Of a stretch of DNA of 64,000 bases, positions 34,075 through 45,947 are shown piece after piece. The translations under genes and the position numbers were made by a program. The notes beneath the pieces were generated by a model. It was not told the origin of the DNA, did no database searches, and was given only the letters and a program-made list of their open reading frames with translations. This DNA is from Gnomoniopsis sp. IMI 355080 (Eukaryota; Ascomycota; Sordariomycetes; Diaporthales; Gnomoniaceae), in the NCBI GenBank assembly GCA_027946555.1, contig JAPEVC010000009.1:124001-188000 (forward strand), given 5' to 3'. Each line of letters begins with the position of its first letter. Within the stretch, counting starts at the first letter, position 1.

Positions 34075-35397
34075 TCACTGCTCCTTGACCTCGACAACGA
34101 GTTTGCCTAGTTCCACATTAACATCCTGTCCATGAATGGTTTTCAGTGGTGCGCTTTGAGAAACTTACCGGTATTCAAGCCCTTGAAAAGGTCATTCAGG
34201 GCGTGTTCAGCCTTCTGAATGCCACCCTTGACGATGGTGTTCTTCCCCTTGATTTTACCCTGGGACAGCCAAGTTGCCAATTGCTTGATGCCCTCGGGGT
34301 ATTCTGGGATATAGTCAAGAACGATGAAGCCCTCCATACTATTCCTATCGTCAGCAGTGGATCAGACAGAGATCGCACATCTAGGTCTCACTTACCGCAG
34401 CCGCATAGTCGTCACTTGACCAAGATTCTAATTTCAAGTCAGTATCTTCAGAACAACCTTCACTCCCCAGGGGCCCTCTTACGTTGAACGACTCCAGCGC
34501 CTCAGTCTCGCTTCCGTTGTAAGCGCTGATGGAACCGCACTTTACAATGCGACCCCGGAGCTTGGCCTGACCGAGGGCGAGGTCGAGAATCTCGCCGCCA
34601 ACTACATGATGGTTAGCTGGAGCGCTATGACCTGTTGGGTCGCTTGACTCTCACTCACCATTGTCCCAGTAGACATCGATCTTGTCCTTCGTTGCCTCCA
34701 AGAACTGGCTCTTGAAGTCCGCGTCCTTGTAGTTCAACGCCTCATCGAAGCCAAGCTCCTTCAACCAGGCACACTTGTCGCTGCTACCAGCAATGCCCAC
34801 AACACGACAACCCTTGAGCTTACAGATTTGTCCAACGATGGAGCCAGTTGCACCCGCAGCCCCGGATATAACCACCAGCTCTCCCTCTTTTGGCTGGCCA
34901 ATCTTCTCTAAGCCGAAGTAGGCCGTGAGCCCTGTCGTTCCCAGGACGCCAAGCAAGTCAGGCTTCTCAACACCGGGCAGGCGTGGTGCCTGCATGATCT
35001 CTTTGGGGCCCAGCTTTGCAATCTCCTTCCATCCACAGAAACCCGTTGCCCAGTCGCCTACCTTGAAAGCCGGGTTCTTGGATGCCAGTATCTCACCAGC
35101 GCCGATGCCTCGCATGGTCTCGCCAATTTTCAATGGCGGGAGGTACGAGGGCTTCTCTGCTGTAGTGTCAGGATCTCGGAGTTAACATATAGCTAGTGTG
35201 ATTGATTCCCTACCTTTCAGCCACACCCTCATCGAGGGATCAAGGCTGAGATAGTGGGTCTCAAAGATGACCTCGCCATCTTGTAGCTCTGCTTCGGTCG
35301 GGGCTGGGCTGGTTACAGCGCTAAAGGTCTCCCCAGGCACGATGTCGGCAGTTGGCCTCTTCGCAAAGACGAACGACGTGCTTGTGTCTTTAGCCAT
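34075..35397 (-). CDS. zinc-independent MDR oxidoreductase (alkenal/one reductase, LTB4 dehydrogenase type)
   Basis: NADPH-dependent enone/alkenal reductase type of 345 aa, probably cytosolic. Six exons: 35397-35214, 35159-34659, 34601-34483, 34427-34396, 34338-34169 and 34106-34075; the 32-nt fourth and sixth exons were found only by following the family pattern. Family blocks: HYLSLDPSMRVWLKG near the N-terminus, GEIMRGxGxGE-like KIGETMRGIGAGEI, GTTGLTAYFGLEKIG, cofactor motif SGAAGATGSIVGQ (about residues 158-170), VYWDN, GRIVKCGSISAYN, MRLRMEGFIVLDY and the ending GKLVVEV. No zinc-binding Cys cluster of alcohol dehydrogenases is present, as expected for this branch. Members reduce alpha,beta-unsaturated carbonyls; the substrate here is unknown. 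Confidence 0.88.
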
Positions 35398-36069
35398 TTT
35401 GTGGGTTGTAGCAAGGATGTCTGATAAGTGAGATGCGAGAAGATGTTGGGTATAGTTGACCGGAGCATCGAAAACACACTATACACAGGACGTCAAACGG
35501 CCTGGGGGTGTGCTCGTCTTTTGACCAAACGCTACGGCCTGTCGGCAGTTCCGGGTCTCATATGGAGACATAATATGTAATAGCTTGATCGACGCTGCTG
35601 CGACTCGCTTACTCTTTGCTGGCGCTGGCGCCGCGGCATTGTACCAAGCCTTCCGTTGGTTGCTTTGATTCTATTTTTCGGGACCCAAGAGTCGACAGCC
35701 GAGGCTTGTCAGCTAGTGGATAGTACATCCGGAGCACGGAACAGACCGAAACGGCATACATCCCGGCCGGACCGGAGGCTCGGTGGGTTCACGACATTGG
35801 TCGTCGGTGACCGGCCGTGCGATCCTTCAGCCCGACTCCACCTCGGCCGCGACTCTCGATGGGGAAGGCTTTGCCGTGAAGTCTGCGTCCGTTGGTCTTG
35901 CAGAAGAGGCTAAGCAGTGCGATTGGTGATGTCGTGCATGAGACAGTTGCAAGCCACTCCCCAAGGCGCTGGCTGCTTGCTCCCAGGTAGGTATAGCGTT
36001 CCATTACAAGAGTCATTGGACTGCTTGACAGCGGGCAACGATGTAAGCCCCGGTCCCTGCCTGTTCAAT

Positions 36070-36087
36070 CCCCCCCCCCCAAAAAAA
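36070..36087. repeat. poly-C / poly-A junction tract
   Basis: Eleven C followed directly by seven A. A very similar tract occurs 2.2 kb further on. Confidence 0.9.
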
Positions 36088-37510
36088 GGCCCGACAAACC
36101 TTCACAAAGCTTCTGGAAAACCGCGGAACGTGACAAAAGATCACCGCATAGCTTGCTGCATTCAGGACCACTGGGCGGTCTTGGCGACTTGAGTGACGGT
36201 TCCATCTGTGCACCGCGCATCGGCAGGACCAATGCAAAGACGGAGCGATCCTATTCAGGCCGAGGCAACCTGGCATGAATGTAGGTAGTGAGACTGCGGA
36301 CGGCGGCCTGTCCGGCGGTCAAAGAGAAACTCGGGCTAAAAAGCTGCGCCTCTCGACAAAACCTCAGTATCAAAAAAAGAATTCGAGAACCCACTAAAGA
36401 TCTGCGTGCCGATTTCGACCTCGGCTTCCAACAGACCCATTTTTTACTTTGAGGCGGATGCATGTTAGCAAAAGATGGGGCTTCGTCACCAGTGCCCGCG
36501 CTGTCTCGTGACACCTTGGTATTCGCCGCTAGCTAAAGGGCCAAGGTTAAGGGTCTGAAGTTGCTCGCTGATCCGAAGATGCGAACCGGCTCGCTGAGGA
36601 CCTTCATATCCACGTTCTTTTTTTTATCCAGTCAAATTTAGCCCGCACCAAGCAGCTCGGCCCGCGCCGCATGGCGGATCGCGAGTGGATCTATATCACA
36701 ACGGGAGTTCTTGAGCCTGGGCTGACACTCACTCCCACAGACCTTCGAACCATCGATTGTTCGAGTCGTGTTCACACAAACGATGACGACACGACAAGGT
36801 TTCTGACGATTATATGGACATAGATGAGAGATGGCTGCTAGGTACGATACATTGCATACATATACGTCATACCTGGCTGCGAGTCAAGACAAACATAATA
36901 TCATATTCCGCGGGGCCTGAACTTCATTGCCATCGCCGATTTTGCTGCGCTGACGTGGACTTCTGAATCTATTTCAAGAACCCCTCCACTTCTAGAGCGG
37001 AGCACAGACATGTTAAGAGACTTGAAGGTGATCATCGCGGGCCATGTCCAAATCACATACATACCTAGAAGTTCAGGATTTTAGGCGAGTGAAGCGAGGG
37101 GTGTTTCTCACTGTTGAGTGCAGTGAAAATGAATATTTTGTAAACTTGTCACCCAGTGATTGATCAGTTTCCATCGCCGCAGCCCACGCAGCTGACAATG
37201 CTGCACCTTATCGTTGAAGAGTGCCAGCTATCTAAGTAATGATACTGATCTATAGATACTCAATCAGATGCCTCAGTGTCCGAAGGTGTGTGCTCTTGCT
37301 GCTGCAGGTGTGAAGAACCTGCCCAGGTGGTGGCAGGACATGGACTATATGGGGATGACAGTCCAAGCTTCGAAGGGAAATGATTAGTCCTGAAAATAAG
37401 TCAAAGTCGCTTACATTTGCAAATGCCAATAGGCTTGGTGATATCTTGCTTATATAGCTCACAACCTGGAGCCCTACCATCTATCTATTCAAATGCGCAT
37501 GTCATGGAAT

Positions 37511-37530
37511 CTATCTACCTAGGTAGATAG
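37511..37530. repeat. 20-nt perfect palindrome containing TACCTAGGTA
   Basis: CTATCTACCTAGGTAGATAG equals its own reverse complement. It extends the 10-nt palindrome seen in five other intergenic places of the window. Confidence 0.9.
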
Positions 37531-38309
37531 GTGTTTGTTGGAAAGCAAGACACCAAGCACCTCGACCTCAGGAGCATATTGAACACCAATGTCGGCAGAC
37601 TGTCCCTTTGGGGTACATCGCATCATGGCGGTTGTCACAATCAAGGGAAGGAATCATAATTGCAATAAAAGAGGGCTGCGAAGCGTTAAGCAGACAGATC
37701 GCTCAGCTTGCAATATTGCTAATTGTGAAGAATGCAGGAGAGGTTTCAGATCCGCCCAACCCTCTCAAGTCTGTGAGTTCCAAGGCCCTTAATATCAAAT
37801 GGGTTGGCTTCCGGGAGCTCGTTTGTGCTGAACCAATTGGAAACTTGGGAAGCCCCATCCATGATTGATGTTTGGAAGACAGCATACCCTCCTTTTTGAG
37901 AAGCAAGGCAGACTGCGCAGGTGATGACCTAGCAAACGATGCCCCGTACATACTCAAATGATTATCGGGCCCGCAAAACAACAGTAAGCGATCATGACTG
38001 AAAGTTGAAAAATTCACTGCCAGGTTGGTCTTCCAGTATCAGTATCTATGCCAACATGGTCTATTGTTTCACCTGCAACGTGCATGGCTGCGCCAACCAA
38101 CAACTGTAGATTATTACCGTTTTGGGGACGACTGGCGGCTAAGGTCAGGTCGGGTTCGTCTACTTTCAAGTTCACCATCCGGTATCTTGGCTCCTAGGCT
38201 TTTCCGCAAAGCTCTTAAGTCCCTGAATGTCCACTGACACTGGCATTTTTGCTTTTGTCCTCGATCGCTTCCTTTGACTGACCAGTCAAGCTCAGTTGTG
38301 CCGTGGGCA

Positions 38310-38329
38310 CCCCCCCCCCCCAAAAAAAA
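38310..38329. repeat. poly-C / poly-A junction tract
   Basis: Twelve C followed directly by eight A, about 120 nt upstream of the next ATG. Confidence 0.9.
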
Positions 38330-38431
38330 CCCCTTCTAAGCCCGACGACCGCTGATCAGGCTTCTGTCGTGCTGTATAGTCTTTATTAACACTCGTATCC
38401 CAACATTTAGGAAGGTTCAAAACTTTCCGTT

Positions 38432-39900
38432 ATGGATGAATCCTTCGAACACCTTAATGTTGGGCTCCCGAAAATTTACAAAAGCCCACAGAACTGGCAA
38501 CAAGCATGGGAGTGGATACTTGGACAAGCGTTAGGGAGCTACCTTGATGAGATCGAAGAGAGCATCAGGAAATTCGCATCATTGCGGCCCAGAGTAGTTG
38601 AATATATGTCTGGGTACGAGAAGAGGGAGGTGGCTGAACGTCTAATCTTTCAATACGTGGAGGAAAGGCTGTGTGATGTTCCATTACACCTTCTTTCAGA
38701 AAACTTCACCCCGGATCCGCTCTTTACCGGGGAAAGGCACACTGTGGGCAATGTTGTCGACGAAACTGGGTCCGAGGGTGATGCTATATCGGGGAGAATG
38801 GACAGGCGATCTGTCACCATGGCAGCGGAGAATGTGTTTACTGCAGTCGTACAACAAGCGCCCAACAGTATGCCTCCGCCACCACGACCTTGTGCTCCAG
38901 TGGCGCCAATGACACCTGCCACACCTGGCACATCATCTTGGAATACTAGTCACGCCCAGATCGAGGCTGGACCTTCTAGTCAACAAGGGAGGGTGGAGTC
39001 GCCAGTGCCCGAACTCCCCGCGATCTCGGAAAAGGCTGTAGTCCAGAAGGCGAAGCGTCCCGCTGATAGCCTCGGGCCTCAGGACCCACAGCAAAGCCCG
39101 CAATCGCCGTCCAAGAAGCCCAAGACGAGCGCAGCAGCTTCTGTGTCACGTCAGTCACTCAAGTCCTATAGGGACATTAGTATGCTCGAAGTGGGAGAGA
39201 TGGAATTTGTGTTCAGAGATGCGAGATGCGGTGCAGGTTGGTATGTCATCCGATGCTATACCGGCAAGGCGCAAAATCCCATACTTGCAGCTCGCTTCCG
39301 TCGACACCCACTGAAGAACAATCTTGCCTTGGAGCACTTCAACCAGAAGTCGCCATGTCATCCCGCCCCACGTGGAAATCCGAAAAGCAAGTACACCGAG
39401 GAAAAGATTTTGGAAAGATTCGCGCATCGAGGTGAGTGTACCCGCACGTCTTGGATCTATTGTTTCGTGCTCCATCTAACAAGATGATGTTCAGTGTACG
39501 ACGACGTGATCGAGAAAACGGACCCAACCGACGAGATGGTCAATGAATCCAACGATAAGCTGAGGCAACAGGCGGAAGAAGAGAGTTTGCCAGACATTGA
39601 ACTCAGCGAATTAGGCAACAAAGGGAAAGGTAAGATGAAGGCCACCAAAGGCAAGACTCGGTTATTAGGGGATGCAAGGTTCGAAAGGGCCGACTCGCCG
39701 GAGCCGGACGACATTCATCATGAGGAGGTAAGACCAATCACACATGTTGACATCTCCTAGTCCTGCCCTACTACGCAAATCACGACGCTTACCAAGCCGT
39801 TTTCTCATCAGCATAGTTGATACAGGAAGTCGTGTCATACCTTGTCCCCAAGGACGCGGGCGGTGATGGTGACGATGCGGACGATAGTACGCTAGCTTAA
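38432..39900 (+). CDS. unrecognised fungal protein, probably nuclear
   Basis: 435 aa in three exons: 38432-39431, 39495-39727 and 39826-39900. I cannot name the family. Residues 1-95 look helical and charged. Residues about 145-245 are Pro/Ser/Gln-rich and contain two basic clusters (KAKRP and SKKPK) that would suit nuclear import. From about residue 258 a conserved-looking block runs across the first intron (EFVFRDARCGAGWYVIRC, then HPLKNNLALEHFN, a Cys-His pair and ILERFAHRVYDDVIE). The Cys/His spacing may form a metal site, but this is conjecture. The C-terminus is acidic with a Lys/Gly stretch. Chromatin or nucleic-acid binding would fit, without proof. Confidence 0.7.
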
Positions 39901-40847
39901 AGAGCGACATCTGAGCAGCACACATCAAGACTGTTGGACTACTAACCTGATCCCAAGGATATTGCATTCTTTATCACGTTTCTCTTCTTATTCTTTTCTA
40001 CTCTCCTTTATCGTCCTTTATAGATAGCAATGTTACTACTGAAGGGAGAGGACATGTATGCAACGGTCTGCCGACTGTGGAATTCACGAGGCTTACTATT
40101 GAACATGAGGGCGTACAGTATAAATCGAGATGAGACAAATAAATGAAATCACTGCGGTAGCCTCAACTGCATAGTGGAGAGTTGGATACGTCGTCAGTGT
40201 GTCATACTGCGTAGAGCTGCTCCTTTTATGGCGAGCAGGCGAACCAGACTCTTGAGGATAGTACAACTGCAATAGCCGCGAGTCGTGTTCGACCATAGAC
40301 CTGGTTCGTTCGCAAAAGGATAATTTTTGGGAGTAGGCAGTGATTGGCCCGCTTCGAGCCGTGTTCCAAAAGGCGGGGTGAGTTCGACTAGTCTCAGACC
40401 CTTCAACATGTCTTTGCCCACAAGTGCAGTACGTCCGTCATGAGGGCGTGTTCGCGTGCTTCCATTCAGATGCACTGTCTGACCGTCATGTGGTCGATCT
40501 CCCGTGGGTGGGGAAGCACTATGTGGTACCTTACTTGAATAGTGCGTTGTCACTACAAAAGTTATGCAACATGGATGACCATTGACAGCCATGGCGATCC
40601 ATGTTACCTTGCTGAACGGCTTCTTCTTCCGTTCTAGCATAGTGATACTACCACTCGGGAAAATGCTGGAAATTAGTGAGGTCTGTGGTCTTGGGTCGCA
40701 TCCAACATCGGAGTCTCTGTCACCGAGAAATGAACCCACGATAGGGAAGAGAAAAAGAGGGCCAAATAATAAATAGAGTTCGAGCATTCCCAAAGTCGCG
40801 ATGATTGGATCTGTAGGACCCCCAACTGTCTCTTCACCTTTCGCAAA
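39901..40847. other. 0.95-kb intergenic region, presumed GH79 promoter
   Basis: No gene supported. A long minus-strand frame (40194-41009) overlaps the signal-peptide exon of the GH79 gene and has no domain. Confidence 0.45.
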
Positions 40848-42506
40848 ATGACCAGAATAGGCACTCTCACCGCCTTGCTCGTCTGTGTCGGTGCGCAAGT
40901 CTCCGCCGTCACCTTTGCAGTGCCCGCCAAAGTCGGCGCTGCTGGACACATCTATGCAACATTGGCCCCAGCACCAGTCGGCGTCTCGTGAGTGCTTCCC
41001 AATGCACAAATGTACAATTCCCAGGTGCGCATCCAGGATGTCGGTGCTAACTCATTTCAAGCTTTGAGTTTTTCGCATTCCCTGGCTACTTCACGAACTT
41101 GTCTACACCAACAAATCAATGTCTTTCCAATTGGCAAGCACTCACGGGGACATGGCCACCCATCCGGATTGGAGGAACCACACAGGACCGCGCGCAATAT
41201 GATCCCACAACACCGGATTATGTCGTCTATACTGTCGCCTCGGCAGCTGATGCCCCAGATAGTCTGACATTTGGATCAAGTTTCATGACGCTGGCTGGGG
41301 AGTATGACGGCAGCGTGGTCCTTGGCCTTAACCGTGGCAAGAACAATATTTCGAACACTATCGCGGCGGCGAAGGTTGGCGTGTCTGAGATGAGCAATCT
41401 GCTTGCTATCGAGCTGGGGAACGAACCCGAATGTGAGTGCAGTCTTTTGCCGCAGTACAGAGACGAGGAAACTTACCATGACATGCCCTCTAGACTGGGC
41501 AAGCGCTGGCCAGCCAATTACCTCCGGAATAACATGGAACCCCGCGGCGGACGCAGCTTCGCAAAACAATTGGGATATCCAGGTGGGCAGTGCCCTTGGT
41601 AAGACGAACATCATCCAGGCTGGCAATTCGAACTCGGCCCCGCCTACCTGGGGCGCTCAAGAACTCATTGCTACTGAAAACGCGACGGTCAAGCAATATG
41701 TTGCGACGTACGCCCATCACAACTACCCAGGCGGCACAGTTCAGAGCCTCATGAGCCACTCGGGTATCGTCAGCAATCTTAATCAGTTCGACAGTGATAT
41801 TGCCGCCGCGACAGGGGTAGGAAAGCCATACGTCTTGGGCGAGACGAACTCCGGTATGTGACTCCTAGGACTTTGTGCTGGTAGCTATATTCAGGCAGTC
41901 CCTAGCGGATATTGATTTTCTATAGTTTCTGGTGGCGGTGCAGCTACTGTCAGTCCTACTTTCGGCGCCGCCCTTTGGACTATGGACTATTCGGTCCGAG
42001 CAGCCTTTAACAACATCACCCGCACATACTATCACCAAGGGACCATCGGCAACTGCCAATACTGCTTCTGGGGACGTTATGATATGGGCGCTCCATACTA
42101 CGGCGCGACAGCGGCCGTGGCGTTCCTCTCCAACGGTGCTCATCTTACCGCCCTTGACGATGGTAGCACCAACTATGGAGGGTACACAACATTTGATAGC
42201 TCGGGACAACCTCTCCGGGCCTTGCTTTATAATTCGGACTATTTCAACGGCACGGGGACGCGCAGCAGCACGTCTTTTGTGCTGACGGGGCTGACGGCGA
42301 GTAGCGTGAGAGCTAAGCGTTTGACGGCCGCCAGTGCACTGTCGAGGCAGGACCAGGGTGGGAATCCGTCGTGGGGAGGACAGTATTATACCAACGCGAC
42401 GTGTGTCGTCGGAGGCACGGAGGTGTATGAGACGGCGACTGTGTCGGGTGGTCAAGCAACTTTCTCGCTTTATGCTAGTGAAGCTCTGGTTGTAGATCTG
42501 CAGTAG
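40848..42506 (+). CDS. secreted GH79-family glycoside hydrolase (beta-glucuronidase type)
   Basis: 483 aa in four exons: 40848-40987, 41062-41432, 41494-41853 and 41926-42506. Signal peptide at residues 1 to about 20 (TALLVCVGAQVSA). The retaining clan-A pattern is seen: the acid/base Glu168 in ELGNEPEY, which spans an intron, and the nucleophile Glu287 in VLGETNS. The C-terminal 150 residues fit the small beta domain of fungal GH79 (SQPL..LLYNSDYFNGTG-like RALLYNSDYF, then VKRL-like VRAKRLTA). Family members remove glucuronic acid or 4-O-methyl-glucuronic acid from arabinogalactan or related glycans outside the cell. Several Asn sequons are present. Length is normal for the family. Confidence 0.9.
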
Positions 42507-43693
42507 CTGCATTGGTTCTCGACCTCCACATTGGGCGCGTGTCACGTATGTGCAATGATGGTCTGGGCTGGGGTTAGGTACTTAGCATGTGCAGCTAACA
42601 AATGCCAAAGATGCCTCCAATTGCAACGTTTCTCTCGATTGCTTGACCTTCTGGTCTTATCCTCACAGCATGGCGTGAAGCCAGCAGGTGTGATGGCAAT
42701 TTAGCCTGGTCATCTTCCATGAGCGGCAAGATGGGCGACTCCGCACGGGACGGAGAGGATTTTGAGGACTTCGAGGATGAGGAGACATAAGACTCCATGG
42801 ACTTCTTCTGGGAGAAGAGAAGTCTGGCATTAAGAAGAACGATAACTAAATCTTGTCTGTGAGGGAAAATCATATTACACGACGTGGGATAAAAATGCAA
42901 AACGATTGTTCTCTGTTGCATTGAAAGTCGTCCCGGTCTCCTTCGGACATTTCAGCCATGGAAAGTGGCCTCGATCGCAGCTCGACCAATATCGAGGCCG
43001 AGGTGGCATGGTATTTGATGGTTGATGTCCACGGATTGGACATCATCTGACGGATGTCCGCTATCGCCACGAAGTATTGCATCTTGTCCGGGCAGTGGCA
43101 TTTGACAAGAAGGTGAGGTTGAAGCTAACATCGAATGCTGACTAAACACAACAACCGATATGGAAGACACTTAGATGAGAACCGACTTTCTAGACTGTGG
43201 GCAGATAAGTCGTTCTTGTGCACAGCTTAGCTGAGGAATGAGAACAGAGTAGACCAACTCGAGAGAATATAGATCGAGTTTCACTACGCAACCAGTAATG
43301 TTCAATGGGTTCAAAGACGATGCTGTGCCGTAGATATCCCAAGATGCACTTCTATTCTCTTTTTGTGGGGGGGGGGGGGCGGCATCATTTGGCAACATTA
43401 ATTCCATGTCCTGCTAGAATCGAGTTTGGCCCCCAAACGTAAGCCGAGGCCGGCTCAGGTTGGCTGTTATGCGACTTCAGGCATGCTTCCCCCACTATTT
43501 ACTACACTCATGCGTCACTCCAAGCCTACATGTCTAACGTAAGCACGAACACACAAAGACAGGAACGCCTTGTGTCGCTCGCTGATGGCATACCTTTATA
43601 CTTTCCTGCGTGTTAGTGCATGGAATCTTTAAGCACTTCTTCTTACAATGCCATACCACAAACCCGCAACTTGACGCGTGCTAGCGTGACCAA
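42507..43693. other. 1.2-kb intergenic region
   Basis: Between the GH79 gene and the IKS1-type kinase gene. It contains a 13-nt G run at 43367-43379. No gene supported. Confidence 0.5.
43367..43379. repeat. poly-G tract (13 nt)
   Basis: On the minus strand it reads C13-ACAAAAA, resembling the two C-then-A tracts at 36 and 38 kb. Confidence 0.85.
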
Positions 43694-45947
43694 ATGGCCA
43701 TGTCGATCGTTCCCTACCACACGCGAGGCCGTGAGATCGTCCTGTACGTCAACGTCGTGAGATGTAGATGCAACCTGGTCTAGACAGTCACGTAGCCTGG
43801 GGATCTCCTCTTGTGTCTAACGCATGCTCTCTCCAGGCGTCACCATAATGCCGTCGTCGTGCGCGATCCCTCCTCGCGCCGCCTCGAGCTCGACCGCGCC
43901 CTGACCGAGTGTCCGACATGTCATCAGCCTCTGCGGCCCTCCTCCCCGGACCGGGCCTACGATGCTTCCTCCGACACCGACTCCTACGTCGACCCAGACT
44001 ACTTCCGCATGCTGCGCGATCGTCATGCCTTCTTTCGCCCTGACCACCCGCCTTCCAGTCCCATCCGCAGGCTGGTCCAGCCGTTCCACAACGACAACAC
44101 CCTTCCCGATGGGGTCCCAGAGCCCGAGTTCATTTCCAGCACCCCTGCACCTGCGCCGCAAGACGGCAGTCGCATCCGCAGGACAGCCTTCCAGCCAAAT
44201 TACTTCCAGTCGTTCTTCGTGGAGGAGAGAGAGCTTGGGAGAGGCGGCAAGGGTGTGGTGCTGCTCGTGAGGCACGAAATCGACGGCTGTCACCTGGGGT
44301 ACTTTGCCTGCAAGCGAGTACCTGTAGGGGATGACCATGGCTGGCTGGAGAAGGTGCTGTTGGAAGTCGAACTGCTGGCAAAGCTGTCACACCCCAACCT
44401 CGTCTCATACCGCCACGTTTGGCTTGAGGATGTCCAGCTGAGTCGGTTCAGCCCGCATGTGGCATGTGCCTTTATTCTACAACAGTATTGTAACGGCGGG
44501 GACTTATGGAAGAAAGTCGTTGGCAAGATTCCCGAGGAGGCAACCAAGGAGGAACTCAAGGCTCAGATGCGGCGCCGATCGAAAGGGCAGCTTGAGAGGC
44601 CGAGCAATTCGTGGGCTGCACAATCGCAATTACAGCCAGAGGATATCTATTCCTACTTTCGAGATATCACCGCTGGTCTGGCATATCTTCATGCGGCCAA
44701 CTACATTCACCGGGACTTGAAGCCCAGCAATTGTCTTTTACACACGGAGCGCGGACAGACGACTTGTCTCATCAGTGACTTTGGCGAGGTGCAGGCCGAG
44801 AACGTAGCGCGCAAATCGACGGGATCCACGGGCACGATTTCGTACTGCGCACCCGAAGTCCTTAAACGGGACGGTACAGGGAGGTTTGGCAATTTCACTA
44901 CCAAGTCCGATATCTTCTCGCTCGGCATGATCCTTTACTTCATGTGCTTTGGGCGACTCCCATACCAAGCTGCGAATACAATCCACGAGGAGCAGGAAGA
45001 CATCGACTTACTGCGGGCTGAAATTACGGATTGGAAAGGTTTTGAGGATGAGCGGCGCGAAAGACCAGAGCTTCCTGGCAAGCTATACACACTGCTCAAG
45101 CAACTCCTCGCTCTCAATCCAAACGACCGGCCGAGTGCCAATGAGGTCTTGACGGCTCTGAAGAATGCGACAATGCTTGAGGGCATGTTTCGCGGCACCA
45201 GTTCTCCACTTGGTCTTGCAGGACGTAGGGTTCAGGATTTGGACTCTCCTCTGCCACCCAGCACTCCTATGCCAGGTAAGTTTATAGCACCGTTGCAGTG
45301 TCGAATGAGCATCATGCTAAAACTCGTGCTCTCAAGACCCAAAGAAACGTGCCAACGTCCGAACAGCATCGCAAGAGGAAGTAGACACCCAGCAGAGGAC
45401 AGACACGCCCCCTCCCACGATCACGAACAGTTTACAAAAGCTTCCTAGCCCTTCAACACCCAGACACCCAGCCACTACGATGTCGCCATCACCAAGCCAA
45501 GACAGGCAGTATCGGGACCTCTCGCCGAGCCGCCGCCACGCCAGCCCGACCCGTCATCCAGCCAATGGGGCCATCATCCCAGCCCTCCTGATGCCGCCGC
45601 GGACGACGTGGCTTGGCGCGTTCAGACTAGTTTGGTATCACTTCACGCATATAGCCAATGCACCTACGTCTCCTGCTTTCCGTTTTGCCATCTTCACCCT
45701 CAAGATGACTTTTCTCGCCCGAGCATGCTGGCCAAACAATTTCAACATGGTCGCAGGGGGCGGCCTAGTCCTGGCTGCGGCCGTGGATCTCTCGTGGGCA
45801 TTAGAGATGTGGATGACAGGCCTCTTAGTGCTGCTGCATTTCGCCCTAATCCTTTTATTTCATTGGCAAGCGCAACTTTGTCAAGCGAGTCTCGAGGTTT
45901 GGGACTGGAGTTCGGCGTACGATATGCATGATCTTAGTGGTGCTTAA
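43694..45947 (+). CDS. IKS1: IKS1-type serine/threonine protein kinase
   Basis: 699 aa in three exons: 43694-43743, 43837-45275 and 45337-45947. The short first exon restores the family N-terminus (MAMSIVPYHTRGREIVL, then RHHNAVVVRD) and a CPTC motif follows. Kinase landmarks: Gly-rich loop GRGGKGVV (residues 151-158), Lys176 in FACKRV, catalytic HRDLKPSN with Asp310, DFGEV with Asp331, and CAPEV with Glu357. The tail after residue 480 is Ser/Pro/Thr-rich, then ends in hydrophobic segments (LVLAAAVDLSWALEMW and LLVLLHFALILLF) that could anchor it in a membrane. Length is close to yeast Iks1. The pathway in filamentous fungi is not clear from the sequence. Confidence 0.87.

Larger units (their letters stand above)
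35398..38431. other. 3-kb gene-poor region
   Basis: No gene supported on either strand. It holds the oxidoreductase promoter, two poly-C/poly-A tracts, the 20-nt palindrome at 37511-37530, and the upstream region of the 38432 gene. Reading frames are short and without domains. Confidence 0.5.

Noticed and set aside
40194..41009. 271-codon open frame on the minus strand
   Set aside because: It overlaps the signal-peptide exon and promoter of the GH79 gene, has no domain, and contains a short repeated peptide that comes from repetitive DNA.
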